Positions 17,663 to 27,177 of a stretch of 64,000 nucleotides of DNA are shown here, piece by piece. Source of the stretch: Methylobacterium sp. (lineage in GTDB: Bacteria; Pseudomonadota; Alphaproteobacteria; Rhizobiales; Beijerinckiaceae). Each line of letters starts with the position of its first letter. Position 1 is the first letter of the stretch. The notes beneath the pieces are model-generated. The model saw nothing but the letters and a program-made list of their open reading frames with translations. It ran no database searches and was not told the origin of the DNA. Position numbers and translations under genes: made by a program. The DNA lies in contig PERO01000018.1 in the NCBI GenBank assembly GCA_002928875.1, positions 124,001 through 188,000 of the forward strand. Direction: 5' to 3'.

Positions 17663-18820
17663 ATGCAGCTTCGCGGCAACTGGAACTACCCCACCTCGGT
17701 GCGCTTTGGCGCGGGGCGCATCTCGGAACTCGCCGATGCGGTGAAGAAGGCGGGCTTCGCGCGGCCGCTGCTGGTGACGGACCCCGTGCTCGCGAAAATG
17801 CCGATGGTGGCGGCCGCCAAGGCGCAGCTCGACGCGGCCGGCTTGCCTTGCGCGATCTTCTCGGATGTGAAGCCGAACCCGGTCGCGGCGAATGTCGAGG
17901 CCGGTCTTGCGGTGTTGCGCGCCGGCGGGCATGATGGCGTGGTCGCTTTCGGCGGCGGCTCGGCGCTCGATGCCGGCAAGGTCATCGCCTTCATGGCGGG
18001 GCAGACGCGGCCCATGTGGGATTTCGAGGATGTCGGCGATTGGTGGACGCGCGCCGACCCGGCCGGCATCTTCCCCATCGTCGCGGTGCCCACCACTGCC
18101 GGCACCGGCTCGGAAGTGGGGCGCGCCGGTGTCATCACGGACGAGACGACGCATACGAAGAAAGTGATCTTCCACCCGCTGATGATGCCGAAGATCACGA
18201 TCTGTGATCCCGAACTCACCGTGGGCATGCCTCGGATGATCACCGTCGGCACCGGTATGGATGCCTTCGCGCATTGCCTCGAGGCCTATTGCGGGCCGTT
18301 CTATCATCCGCTGGCCGATGGCATCGCGCTCGAGGGCATGCGGCTCGTGAAGGAGTACCTGCCGCGCGCGGCAAGGGATGGCGCCGATCTCGAAGCCCGC
18401 GCCCAGATGATGAGCGCCGCCGCGATGGGTGCCACCGCCTTCCAGAAGGCCCTGGGGGCGATCCACGCGCTGAGCCATCCCGTGGGCTCGCTCTACAACA
18501 CCCACCACGGCATGACGAATGCGGTCTTCATGCCCTATGTGCTGGAATTCAACCGTCGCGCGGTGGAGGAAAAGCTTTCGCGCGTTGCGGCCTATCTCGG
18601 CCTGCAGCCGCGTTATTCCGCCTTCCTCGATTTCGTGATGACGATGCGCGCGGAACTCGGCGTGCCGCATACGCTGAAAGATCTTGGCGTCGCCAATCCG
18701 GATATTCCGCTGATGGCCACGATGTCGCCGAACGATCCGACCGCCGGCGGCAACCCGGTGCCGCTGACCGAGGAAGCCTCGGCCGACCTCTTCCGCCGCG
18801 CGTTGGAGGGACGCCTCTGA
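17663..18820 (+). CDS. Iron-containing alcohol dehydrogenase
   Basis: Group III (iron) alcohol dehydrogenase, 385 residues, the usual length. Seen: dinucleotide motif GGGSALDAGK, TAGTGSEVGRAGV, and the metal-ligand histidines in GMDAFAHCLEAY, AIHALSHPVGS and NTHHGMTNAV. It starts 9 bases after the aldehyde dehydrogenase stop, so GS-like, ALDH and Fe-ADH form one operon. Oxidation of the hydroxyl of a gamma-glutamyl amino alcohol is an inference from that order. Confidence 0.88.
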   Translation: MQLRGNWNYPTSVRFGAGRISELADAVKKAGFARPLLVTDPVLAKMPMVAAAKAQLDAAGLPCAIFSDVKPNPVAANVEAGLAVLRAGGHDGVVAFGGGSALDAGKVIAFMAGQTRPMWDFEDVGDWWTRADPAGIFPIVAVPTTAGTGSEVGRAGVITDETTHTKKVIFHPLMMPKITICDPELTVGMPRMITVGTGMDAFAHCLEAYCGPFYHPLADGIALEGMRLVKEYLPRAARDGADLEARAQMMSAAAMGATAFQKALGAIHALSHPVGSLYNTHHGMTNAVFMPYVLEFNRRAVEEKLSRVAAYLGLQPRYSAFLDFVMTMRAELGVPHTLKDLGVANPDIPLMATMSPNDPTAGGNPVPLTEEASADLFRRALEGRL

Positions 18821-18957
18821 ATCCGCTGCATTGCTGAAAGCTGGCCTTTACCGTCCGGCGGGAATTGTGACAATGAAATGCACGCACAACGTGTGGCGAC
18901 CGGGGCGGTTTCCACGGGTCTGGAGGGCCGAAACCGGGCTAGTTCGAGCGATTTTGT

Positions 18958-18979
18958 CGCGAATTTGAATGATTTCGCG
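18958..18979. promoter_or_regulatory. Inverted repeat upstream of the TadG-like gene
   Basis: CGCGAA and TTCGCG flank 10 AT-rich bases about 100 bases before the TadG-like start, in the 257-base gap after the Fe-ADH gene. Regulator unknown. Confidence 0.3.
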
Positions 18980-19077
18980 CGGCGAGTCCCCGTTCGGGCT
19001 CGGCAATCGATTTAAACCTTTGTTCCGGATTTGGCGCGAGCGTGCGGTGCATCGAAAGCCCGTGCCGCGAGGACAGT

Positions 19078-20544
19078 ATGGTCCGCCTTCCTTCCGCTCC
19101 CCTGTTTCGCCGTTTCGCGTATGATCGCCATGGCGCCGTCGCGATGATCTTCGCGCTGAGCGCGGTGGGGCTCCTCGGGGTCACCGGCCTCGCGATGGAT
19201 TTCGCGCGCGGCGCCAAGGCCAAGTCGGCGCTGCTCGCGGCGGCCGATTCCGCTGCCCTGGCCGGCGCGCGGCTTGTCGGCACGCCCGCCGAGCGCGAGG
19301 CCGCCGCGAAGCAGGTGTTCGAAGCCAACCTCAAGCAGAGCGACTACGATCTCAGCAAGGTGGTGATGAAGCCCGAGAACATCGTGAAAGATGGCCGGAA
19401 CTTCGGCTATCGCGTCTCGGTGCAGGGCGAATTGCCGACCACGTTGAGCCGCGTGCTGGGCTTCCAGGAACTCAATGTCGCGACCTTCTCCGAGGCGATC
19501 GGCGTGCTCACCACGCCGACGGAAGTGGTGATGGCGCTCGACACCACCTATTCGATGACCGGCTGGAAGATCGCCACGCTGAAGGACGCCGCGACGCGCC
19601 TCATCGATGACCTGCGGCCGCTCGCCTATGACGCCGACAAGCTGAAATTCGGCATCGTGCCGTTCGGGCAATACGTCAATATCGGCGTCTCGAACCGCCA
19701 CAAGCCGTGGATGAACGTGCCGGACGATTCCTCCACCACGAGCACGAGCTGCAAGATGGAAAAGCAGGTCGTGAGCTGGACGAATTGCAAGAAGGTGTGG
19801 ATTCCCCCGGTCGCGGCCAAGCCGCCGGGCACCTGCTACAACGATGGCGTTCCCTATTCCTGCGGCGGCTCGGCAGCCAAGGCCGGCTACTTCCAGGATC
19901 AGTGCGAGCCCGTTTACGGCCCGGACAAGGAGGTCTGCAAGACCAACACGGCCAACCAAAAGTGGAATGGCTGCGCCGGCTCGCGCAATTATCCCCTCAA
20001 CACCCGCGACGACAGCTATGGCACCCGCATTCCGGGCATCATGAACGTCACCTGCGGCACGGAGATCCTCGATCTCACCACCAATTCCTCGCAGGCCAAG
20101 TCGCGCATCATGGCGCTGAATCCGAACGGCGAGACCTATATCCCGGCGGGCCTGATGTGGGCCTGGCGGATGCTCTCGCCGCAGGCGCCGCTGGAAAATG
20201 CCGCGACCCGCTCGAGCAGCGAGCCCGTGCGCAAGTTCCTGATCCTGATGACCGATGGCCTCAACACGAAATCGCCGAGCTATCCGGCGCATACCGGTTC
20301 GAATGGCGCGCTGTCGAACCAGCTTCTGAAGGAAATCTGCCAGAACATCGCCAAGGACAAGGCGAATGCGATCACCATCTATTCGGTCGCCTTCGATGTG
20401 TCTGACGTGACAACCAAGAACCTGCTGAGCACCTGCGCCCTGGATACCGGCGGCCAGTTCTTCGATGCGAAGAACTCGGCGGAGTTCCTCGCGGCATTCG
20501 CCAAGATCGGCATGAATATCGGCGAGTTGCGCCTGACGAAGTGA
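19078..20544 (+). CDS. tadG: TadE/TadG-like protein with von Willebrand A domain
   Basis: Membrane-anchored pseudopilin-like protein of 488 residues. The N terminus (RRFAYDRHGAVAMIFALS) is the TadE/G-type signal with one membrane segment, followed by the conserved AADSAALAGAR. A vWA domain starts near residue 150 with a metal-site variant DTTYSMTG (Thr where DxSxS has Ser). A cysteine-rich insert (residues 220-330) is typical of such alphaproteobacterial proteins. GAGGACAGT precedes the ATG at 19078. It stands alone, without the tad secretion genes, so it may be an orphan partner of a Tad pilus encoded elsewhere. Confidence 0.8.
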   Translation: MVRLPSAPLFRRFAYDRHGAVAMIFALSAVGLLGVTGLAMDFARGAKAKSALLAAADSAALAGARLVGTPAEREAAAKQVFEANLKQSDYDLSKVVMKPENIVKDGRNFGYRVSVQGELPTTLSRVLGFQELNVATFSEAIGVLTTPTEVVMALDTTYSMTGWKIATLKDAATRLIDDLRPLAYDADKLKFGIVPFGQYVNIGVSNRHKPWMNVPDDSSTTSTSCKMEKQVVSWTNCKKVWIPPVAAKPPGTCYNDGVPYSCGGSAAKAGYFQDQCEPVYGPDKEVCKTNTANQKWNGCAGSRNYPLNTRDDSYGTRIPGIMNVTCGTEILDLTTNSSQAKSRIMALNPNGETYIPAGLMWAWRMLSPQAPLENAATRSSSEPVRKFLILMTDGLNTKSPSYPAHTGSNGALSNQLLKEICQNIAKDKANAITIYSVAFDVSDVTTKNLLSTCALDTGGQFFDAKNSAEFLAAFAKIGMNIGELRLTK

Positions 20545-20586
20545 TGCAACAGGGCGGGTCCGCCGGAGCAACGGAACCCGACAACG

Positions 20587-20613
20587 AAAACCCGGCCTCG
20601 CGGCCGGGTTTTT
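20587..20613. terminator. Bidirectional intrinsic terminator
   Basis: A stem of up to 11 bp (AAAACCCGGCC/GGCCGGGTTTT) with a 4-base loop and T-run on both strands, between the converging tadG-like and GGDEF-EAL genes. Confidence 0.9.
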
Positions 20614-20636
20614 CGCTTGCCCGTTTCTGTCGTCAA

Positions 20637-23291
20637 TCAGGCGACGCGCCGCGCCTTCTCGGCTGCGAATTCCGGACCGAACTGCGCTTCCGCGGACATC
20701 GGCCGCCCGAACAGGAAGCCTTGCGCATAGCGCGCGCCCTCGAAGATCAGCATGTCGCGCTGCTGCGCGGTTTCCACGCCCTCGACGATGACATCCACGC
20801 CGAGATCATGCCCCAGGCCGAGAATGGCGCGGCGGATCGCCATATTCATCGAGCCGTCGTCGGTGTCCTGCACGAAGGAGCGGTCGATCTTGATCTTGTC
20901 GAACGGGAATTTCTGGATGTAGCTCAGCGAGGAATGGCCGATGCCGAAATCGTCGAGCGCGATCTGCACGCCGAGCAGGCGCAACTGGCGCAGGATGTCG
21001 AGCGTGCGGTTGTCGTCGATCAGCAGCACGGATTCGGTGATCTCGAGGATCAGCCTGTGCGGCGCGAGGCCGGCCATCGCCAGCGCATTGATCACCGAAA
21101 CCGCGAGCTGGTGATTGCGGAACTGCACCGATGACAGGTTGACCGAGACGGATTTCTCCGCCGGCAGGCGCGCGAAGGTGCGGCAGGCCTGGCGCAGGGC
21201 GATCTCGCCGATCTGCAGGATGAGGCCGCTCTCCTCGGCGATTTCCACGAAATAGGCCGGCGAGAGCAAACCCTTCTGCGGATGGTTCCAGCGGATCAGC
21301 GCCTCATAGGCCATGGGCTGGCCGTGTTCGAGGTCGACGATCGGCTGGTAATAGAGCACGAATTCATCGTTCTGGATGGCGCGGCGCAGATCCTGTTCCA
21401 CCTCGCGCCGGGCCAGGATCGCCGCCGTCATGCCCTCGTCGAAGAAGGCATAGGTGCCGCGACCGTCGCGTTTCGCGCGGTAAAGGGCGATATCCGCCTT
21501 CTTGAGCAGTTCGTGCGGGTCCTTGCCGTCGGTCGGCGCCAGCGCCACGCCCACGCTCACGCCGACGAAAACGCGCTTGCCGCGCACGCGATAGGGCATG
21601 GAAAGCCGCTGCACGATGCGCTTGCAGAGTTGCACCACGCTGTCCCGATCGCGGACCTCGGGCAGGATAACGGCGAATTCGTCACCCCCGAAACGCGCGG
21701 CCATGCCGATGCGCGGCACGACGCGCGAGAGGCGCCGCGCCGCGAGGCGCAGCAGCACGTCGCCGGCATCATGCCCCATCGTGTCGTTCACGTCCTTGAA
21801 GTGATCGAGGTCGAGGCAGAGGATCGCCAGTTCCTGGCCGCGCCGGTTCGTGGCGATGGCGTTGCCGAGCTTTTCGAGGAACAGCGTGCGGTTCGGCAGG
21901 TTCGTCAGCACATCGTGCAGGGCGAGATGCTGGATCTTGCTCTCGGCCTTCTTGCGATCGGTCGCGTCGAGCACCATGCCCTCGTAATAGAGGGGCTCGC
22001 CCTTCTCGTCCCGCACGATCCAGGCGGATTCCGACACCCACGCCTTCTCGCGCGTATCGGCACGGTAGATCTCGGAGACGAAATCCGTCACGCGGCCATC
22101 GCGCCAGAGCAGATCGTGGAATTCCTGCCGGCGGTTCGGTTCGACATACCACTCATAGGCCAGGAACTGCCGTGCGCGGATCATTTCAGCGTCGGATTCG
22201 AACCCGGCGAGCCGGGCCAGGGCCGGGTTTGCCAGAATGTTCTTGCCATCCAGCGAGGAACGATAGATGCCCGCCAGCGAATTCTGGAACAGCGAGCGGA
22301 ATTCGCTCTCCGCGCGCAGCAGCTGCTTTTCGCGCTGCCGCGCCTCCGTCACATCTGCGAAAGTGCGCACCGCGCCGCCATCGGACAGTGGAATGGTCCG
22401 GATATCGAGGATGGTGCCGTTCGGCCGTTCGCGTTCGTAGCTCTGGAACTCGTCCATCACGCCGCCATTGCGGACAAAGGCGATGAAGGCCTCGCTCTGG
22501 CCGGCGAATTCGCCACGCTCGATCTGGTAATCGGTCAATTCTCGGAAGGGCATGCCCAGATGCAGGAGATCCGCGGGCAGCCCGAGCAGTTCCACAACGC
22601 GGCTGTTGAAGAACTCGATCCGCCGGTCGGCGCTGATCTTCATCACGCCTTGCGTGACGTTCTCGATGGTTTCCTCCAGCAGGCGGCGGGCCTGCTCTAC
22701 CTCGCGTTGCCGCGCGACAATGTCCGTGATGTCCGAAAGCACCCGCACTTCGCCGCCCTGTTCAAGCTTGCGCGTGTGCACGCGCAGCACGGTGCCATCC
22801 GGCCGGACACGCTCGAAGACGCGATTGCCCGGTTCATGGGTGGATGCGCCGACCAGTTTCGGGAAACTCGGGTCCATGCCGACGAATTCGCCGCGCTGGA
22901 TCATGAGATCGACGATTGCGCTCAAATGCGGCTGGCCCTGGCAATCCTCCGGCGTGAGGCTGCAGAACTGCAGGAATCGCCGGTTGAAGCAGCGGATGCG
23001 GCCTTCCTCATCCGTCATCACGATGCCCTGATCGACATTCTCGAGGGTCAGGTTCAGCGCATCGGTTGCCTCGGCCAGTTCGGCGTTGCGCGCCGCCACG
23101 GAGGCCTGGAGGCTGCGGTTGAGCTGATCGACTTCCTCGATCATCACCGCGATGGAATGATCGGTGCGGCATCTCTCGCCTTCGGTCTCGGCATAGGCGG
23201 CCGAAACCAGTTCACCCAGACGGTCGAGATCGATCGATCCGTCCGGCCGGGTCGCTTCGGAAAGCTGTCTGGCGAAGAGCGGGTGGGGCAT
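20637..23291 (-). CDS. PAS-PAS-PAS-GGDEF-EAL cyclic-di-GMP signalling protein
   Basis: Large cytoplasmic regulator of 884 residues: helical N terminus, three PAS domains (about 75-190, 205-320, 325-450), GGDEF (about 450-620) and EAL (about 635-870). The cyclase motif RFGGDEF is intact. The inhibitory RxxD site expected just before it reads RIGM, so product inhibition may be lost. The EAL domain keeps EALIRW and DDFGIGHSSLS, so phosphodiesterase activity is plausible. No membrane segments, so it should sense an internal signal through PAS. Convergent with tadG across a shared terminator. Confidence 0.92.
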   Translation of the reverse strand: MPHPLFARQLSEATRPDGSIDLDRLGELVSAAYAETEGERCRTDHSIAVMIEEVDQLNRSLQASVAARNAELAEATDALNLTLENVDQGIVMTDEEGRIRCFNRRFLQFCSLTPEDCQGQPHLSAIVDLMIQRGEFVGMDPSFPKLVGASTHEPGNRVFERVRPDGTVLRVHTRKLEQGGEVRVLSDITDIVARQREVEQARRLLEETIENVTQGVMKISADRRIEFFNSRVVELLGLPADLLHLGMPFRELTDYQIERGEFAGQSEAFIAFVRNGGVMDEFQSYERERPNGTILDIRTIPLSDGGAVRTFADVTEARQREKQLLRAESEFRSLFQNSLAGIYRSSLDGKNILANPALARLAGFESDAEMIRARQFLAYEWYVEPNRRQEFHDLLWRDGRVTDFVSEIYRADTREKAWVSESAWIVRDEKGEPLYYEGMVLDATDRKKAESKIQHLALHDVLTNLPNRTLFLEKLGNAIATNRRGQELAILCLDLDHFKDVNDTMGHDAGDVLLRLAARRLSRVVPRIGMAARFGGDEFAVILPEVRDRDSVVQLCKRIVQRLSMPYRVRGKRVFVGVSVGVALAPTDGKDPHELLKKADIALYRAKRDGRGTYAFFDEGMTAAILARREVEQDLRRAIQNDEFVLYYQPIVDLEHGQPMAYEALIRWNHPQKGLLSPAYFVEIAEESGLILQIGEIALRQACRTFARLPAEKSVSVNLSSVQFRNHQLAVSVINALAMAGLAPHRLILEITESVLLIDDNRTLDILRQLRLLGVQIALDDFGIGHSSLSYIQKFPFDKIKIDRSFVQDTDDGSMNMAIRRAILGLGHDLGVDVIVEGVETAQQRDMLIFEGARYAQGFLFGRPMSAEAQFGPEFAAEKARRVA

Positions 23292-23554
23292 CAGGCCTCA
23301 CCGGGGTCGAAACGGGCTGGCCTTGTCACGGACAGCCGTCCGCGCGCGTGTCCCGGCAGGAGGGGACCGGGCCGAAACCCGGTTTCCGGGCGCGGCAGAA
23401 GGCCGGAGGCCTGATCAAGGGCGTGAGTCCGCATGCAAATACCATTTTCTATGGCTGCAAGAGTTCTACACGCCCAATTCCTAAAGAAATGCCTCCGGAA
23501 GCCTGGCTTTCCCGCAGGTTCCGGTTGTTGTTGCGATGCTGCGATGCAGCAAGC
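23292..23554. other. Intergenic region between tctA and the GGDEF-EAL gene
   Basis: 263 bases that end tctBA and start the GGDEF-EAL gene. Apart from the weak hairpin, an AT-richer stretch near 23433-23490 could hold the promoter; no clear motif. Confidence 0.4.
23495..23524 (-). terminator. Weak hairpin after tctA
   Basis: CCGGAA-G-CCTG pairs with CAGG-TTCCGG with one bulged base, about 30 bases after the tctA stop. No strong T-run follows on the minus strand, so terminator function is uncertain. Confidence 0.35.
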
Positions 23555-25051
23555 TCAGGCGGGCTGCACGGCCGGGCGCCGCACGATGCGCCAGATCAGC
23601 GGCGCCAGGACGGCGATGGCCGCGAGCACCAGCAGGCTCAACGACAGCGGTTTCTGCAGGAAGACCATCGGATCGCCATTGGAAATCGTCATGGCACGGC
23701 GGAATTCCTGCTCCGCCATCGGCCCGAGGATCATGCCGATGATCACGGGCGATGTCGGAAAATCGAAGCGCCGCATCATGAAGCCCATGAAGCCCACGAT
23801 GTAGAGCAGGATCAGGTCCACCACCGAGCGGCTGATGCCGTAGGTGCCGATCGTCGCGAAGACCAGGATGCCGCCATAGAGCAGGGGCTGCGGAATCTTC
23901 AGGATCTTCACCCACAGGCCGACCAGCGGCAGGTTCAGCACGAGGAGCATCACGTTGCCGATGAAGAGCGAGGCGATCAGCGTCCAGACCAGCTGTCCTT
24001 GCGTCGCCAGCAATTGCGGACCGGGATTGATGCCGTAGCTCTGGAAGGCCGATAGCATGATGGCGGCGGTGGCCGATGTCGGCAGGCCGAGGGTCAGCAT
24101 CGGCACGAGCACGCCGGCGGCGGAGGCGTTGTTCGCGGCTTCCGGCCCCGCCACGCCCTCGATGGCGCCGTGGCCGAACTCCTCCGGGTTCTTCGAGAGC
24201 TTCTTCTCGGTGTAATAGGAGAGGAAGGTGGGGATTTCCGCACCACCCGCCGGCATCGCGCCGATGGGGAAGCCGAAGGCCGTGCCGCGCAGCCAGGGCT
24301 TCCAGGAGCGCTTCCAGTCCTCCTTCGTCATGCCCACCGGGCCCTTGATGTCGATGACCTCTTCCTCGGTCTTCTTCTGGGTCGCGAGATGCAAAGTCTC
24401 GCCCACCGCGAAGAGGCCCACCGCGACGATCAGCACATTGATGCCGTCGAGCAGTTCGATGAGGCCGAAGGTGAAGCGCGGCTGGCCGGATTGCAGGTCG
24501 ATCCCGATCATCCCGAAGAACAGGCCGATCGCCAAAGCGGTCAAACCGCGCAAGGCCGATGAGCCCAGAACCGCCGAAACGGTGACGAAACACAGGATCA
24601 TCAGCGAGAAATATTCCGCCGGCCCGAAACTCAGCGCGAGTTCCACCACGGGCTTCGCGAGGAAGGTGATGCCGAGCGTGCCGAAGGTGCCGGCCACGAA
24701 AGAACCCACGGCGGCGGTGGCCAAAGCCGCGCCGGCGCGGCCCTTCCTGGCCATCTTGTGGCCTTCCATCGCCGTGATGATCGTCGCGCTCTCGCCGGGC
24801 GTGTTGATGAGGATGGATGTGGTCGATCCGCCATACATCGCGCCGTAATAGATGCCGGCGAACAGGATGAAGGCCGAGGTCGGGTCCACCTTGTAGGTGA
24901 TGGGCAGCAGCAGCGCGATGGTGAGCCCCGGCCCGAGGCCCGGCAGCACGCCGATCGCGGTGCCCACCGTCACGCCCGCCAGCGCCCAGAGCAGGTTGAT
25001 GGGCGTCAGCGCGTTCGCGAAGCCCTGCATCAAGAGCCCGAATGTTTCCAT
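23555..25051 (-). CDS. tctA: Tripartite tricarboxylate transporter, large membrane subunit
   Basis: Inner-membrane subunit of a TctCBA secondary uptake system, 498 residues, about 12 membrane segments. Seen: the TctA signature stretches [17 protein letters not shown] near the N terminus, [14 protein letters not shown], and [17 protein letters not shown]. It carries the solute delivered by the TctC protein, driven by an ion gradient. Downstream of tctB by 59 bases. The carboxylate transported cannot be told from sequence. Confidence 0.9.
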   Translation of the reverse strand: METFGLLMQGFANALTPINLLWALAGVTVGTAIGVLPGLGPGLTIALLLPITYKVDPTSAFILFAGIYYGAMYGGSTTSILINTPGESATIITAMEGHKMARKGRAGAALATAAVGSFVAGTFGTLGITFLAKPVVELALSFGPAEYFSLMILCFVTVSAVLGSSALRGLTALAIGLFFGMIGIDLQSGQPRFTFGLIELLDGINVLIVAVGLFAVGETLHLATQKKTEEEVIDIKGPVGMTKEDWKRSWKPWLRGTAFGFPIGAMPAGGAEIPTFLSYYTEKKLSKNPEEFGHGAIEGVAGPEAANNASAAGVLVPMLTLGLPTSATAAIMLSAFQSYGINPGPQLLATQGQLVWTLIASLFIGNVMLLVLNLPLVGLWVKILKIPQPLLYGGILVFATIGTYGISRSVVDLILLYIVGFMGFMMRRFDFPTSPVIIGMILGPMAEQEFRRAMTISNGDPMVFLQKPLSLSLLVLAAIAVLAPLIWRIVRRPAVQPA

Positions 25052-25110
25052 GGTAGTTCCCCCCGATGCAGGCCCCTGCCGAAGCCCGGACGACTGCTTC
25101 TCGCCTGTTG

Positions 25111-25599
25111 TCAGATCAGGCTTTCGATCAGTCCCGAGCCGATCTTGTATCCCAGTACCCGGTCAAACCCGACATAGGAGACGAAGGCCAGTACGAAGCC
25201 GATGGCCGCGTCCCGCGGAAGCTGACGGCTTCCGAAGCCGCGCGCGACGAAAGCGAAGAGCAATGTCGAGGACAGGATGAAGCCGATCCACTCGATGAGC
25301 GCGACATTGAGCAGCAACCCCAGCGCCACCCAGCCCAGCGAGGCCCATTCGGTGAGCGTCCCCTCCTGGTCGGCCGCCCAGCCGCCCCGGAAGGCCGCGA
25401 TCAGCAGCAGAACGCCCAGGATCAACAGGAAACCGGCCACGAACCAGGCGAAGACCGATGGCCCGACCGTGGTGTAGAGCACCTGCGGGATGAGGGTCGT
25501 CTGCCAGGCCGCGGCCAGGGCGAGCACGATGACGCCAAAGGCCACCAGCTTGTGCGGCAGCGTCGTCGCGATGTGTTCCGATGATGTTTGATCGGACAT
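25111..25599 (-). CDS. tctB: Tripartite tricarboxylate transporter, small membrane subunit
   Basis: Small inner-membrane subunit of 162 residues with four hydrophobic segments, the TctB pattern. The sequence is poorly conserved in the family, so the call rests on topology and position between tctC and tctA. It follows tctC by 168 bases that contain an intrinsic terminator. Confidence 0.85.
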   Translation of the reverse strand: MSDQTSSEHIATTLPHKLVAFGVIVLALAAAWQTTLIPQVLYTTVGPSVFAWFVAGFLLILGVLLLIAAFRGGWAADQEGTLTEWASLGWVALGLLLNVALIEWIGFILSSTLLFAFVARGFGSRQLPRDAAIGFVLAFVSYVGFDRVLGYKIGSGLIESLI

Positions 25600-25717
25600 G
25601 GCCGTTCCAGTTCCCCCTCTGGATCGTGGTCGACCGCATCAGCCAAGCGCGGTTCGCCCGCGTTTTCAATGGCGGAATGCGCGAACGGGCAAAAGCGACG
25701 GGAAAACCGTCAAAAAA

Positions 25718-25743
25718 ACGAGGCAATCCGAAGATCGCCTCGT
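25718..25743 (-). terminator. Intrinsic terminator between tctC and tctB
   Basis: Read on the minus strand: 7-bp stem ACGAGGC/GCCTCGT with a 12-base loop followed by seven T. It sits about 25 bases after the tctC stop and before tctBA, so it can lower permease expression relative to the binding protein. Confidence 0.75.
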
Positions 25744-25767
25744 CTGTTCTGTCGTCGCGCGGCCCAT

Positions 25768-26745
25768 TCAGGACGCGAGGCCGAGATCCTTCAGGATCGT
25801 CGTCGTGTCCGCCACGTCCTTCTTCAGGAACTCGCCGAACTTGTCGCCCGTGAGGTAGATGCCCTCCCAGCCGCGCGTCTCGAGCGTCTTCTTCCAGGCG
25901 GGACCGTTGACCATCTTGTCCATCAGCGCCACGAGCGCGTCGCGCTGCGCGGTGGTGATGCCCGGTGCACCGAACACGCCGCGCCAGTTCCACAGCACGA
26001 CGTTCACGCCCTGCTCCTTCAGCGAGGGCACGCCATAGGACTTGGCCTCCGAGGAAACCGCCAGGGCCCGCAGCTTGCCGGCCTTGATCTGCTCCTCGAA
26101 CTCGCCATAGCCCGACACGCCGGCCGAGACCTGGTTGCCGAGCAGGGCCGCCTGGGCCGGGCCGCCGCCCGCGAAGGCCACATAGCTTGCCTGGCGCGGA
26201 TCGACGCCGCTCGCCTTGGCGATCTGGCCGACGAGGATGTGATCGGTGCCGCCAGCCGAACCGCCGGCCCACGAGACGGATTTCGGGTCTTTCTTCAGCT
26301 GCGCCACGAGATCGCCCATCGACTTGAAGGGCGAGGCCGCCGGCACCACCACCACGAGCGCCTCGCCGGTGAGGCGGGCGATGGGCGTCACGTCGAGGAT
26401 CGTCATCGGGCTCTTGTTGGCGATGCCCGCGCCGACCATCACGAGGCCGCCGATCATGATCGCGTTGCCCTGGCCCTTCTTCTGGCCGACGAAGCGCGGC
26501 AGGCCGACCATGCCGCCCGCGCCGCCGACATTCTCGAGCTTGAATTCGCTCAGGATGCCATCGGCGCGCATCGCGGCTTCCATCGCGCGCGCCGTGCCGT
26601 CCCAGCCGCCGCCGGGCGCGGCCGGAATGAAGATGTCGAGGCTGGTGATGGCCTGTGCCTGCGCCGGAGTGGCGAACGGCAGGCCGAGGCCCGCCAAAGT
26701 CGCGCCAGCTGCGCCCGCTTTCAGAATGTCACGCCTGCTTGTCAT
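25768..26745 (-). CDS. tctC: Tripartite tricarboxylate transporter substrate-binding protein (Bug family)
   Basis: Periplasmic solute-binding protein of 325 residues. The N terminus carries a twin-arginine motif (TSRRDILKAG) and a hydrophobic stretch ending in AQA, so export is probably by Tat. The mature start SLDIFIPAAPGGGWD is the Bug-family signature that grips carboxylate ligands. GGGAGG lies 8 bases before the ATG. First gene of tctCBA. No tctDE two-component regulator is nearby. Confidence 0.9.
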   Translation of the reverse strand: MTSRRDILKAGAAGATLAGLGLPFATPAQAQAITSLDIFIPAAPGGGWDGTARAMEAAMRADGILSEFKLENVGGAGGMVGLPRFVGQKKGQGNAIMIGGLVMVGAGIANKSPMTILDVTPIARLTGEALVVVVPAASPFKSMGDLVAQLKKDPKSVSWAGGSAGGTDHILVGQIAKASGVDPRQASYVAFAGGGPAQAALLGNQVSAGVSGYGEFEEQIKAGKLRALAVSSEAKSYGVPSLKEQGVNVVLWNWRGVFGAPGITTAQRDALVALMDKMVNGPAWKKTLETRGWEGIYLTGDKFGEFLKKDVADTTTILKDLGLAS

Positions 26746-27177
26746 GTGCTTCCTCCCTGTATGACCTGTTTGTGTTGTTCTTGTACCGGAGCGAGAAGTC
26801 CTCCATCGCTCCCTTTGCTGTCAACCGACCCTGCGGCGAATTCGGAAAACCACGATCAATCCGCGCCTCGCAACGGGAATGCCTTGCCGCCAGGCGGAAG
26901 GATGGCCTTTCCGGATGACGCATTCATGATCGAGCGACGATCCCGCATTCCGCCTGTTTCTTGCCGACTTGGTTTCCGCCTTCGAAAGGTGCGGTTTTTT
27001 CCTCTTTGGACCAAAAGGTTAGAATGCCGTTCCAAGGCTGGTCAAGACACATTCGGCGGCTCAGGGCGCCTCGCCACCCGGTTTTGCGCACTTGCCAGCG
27101 GCATCGAATGATGGGATGCGGGCGCCCTTCGCGCGGGCGTGATTTTCATATCGGCGCGGATCGGGCAGACTGGAAGC
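26746..27177. other. Divergent intergenic region, tctC and type I secretion genes
   Basis: 432 bases without a convincing gene. It must hold promoters for tctC and the secretion operon. A palindrome TTTGG-A-CCAAA (27005-27015) follows a run of six T; nothing else stands out. Confidence 0.4.

Noticed and set aside
16049..18670. Minus-strand ORF of about 870 codons opposite the ALDH and Fe-ADH genes
   Set aside because: Antisense shadow with His/Arg-rich translation and no family resemblance.
21282..23414. Plus-strand ORF of 710 codons opposite the GGDEF-EAL gene
   Set aside because: The minus-strand protein has complete PAS, GGDEF and EAL motifs; the opposite frame has none.
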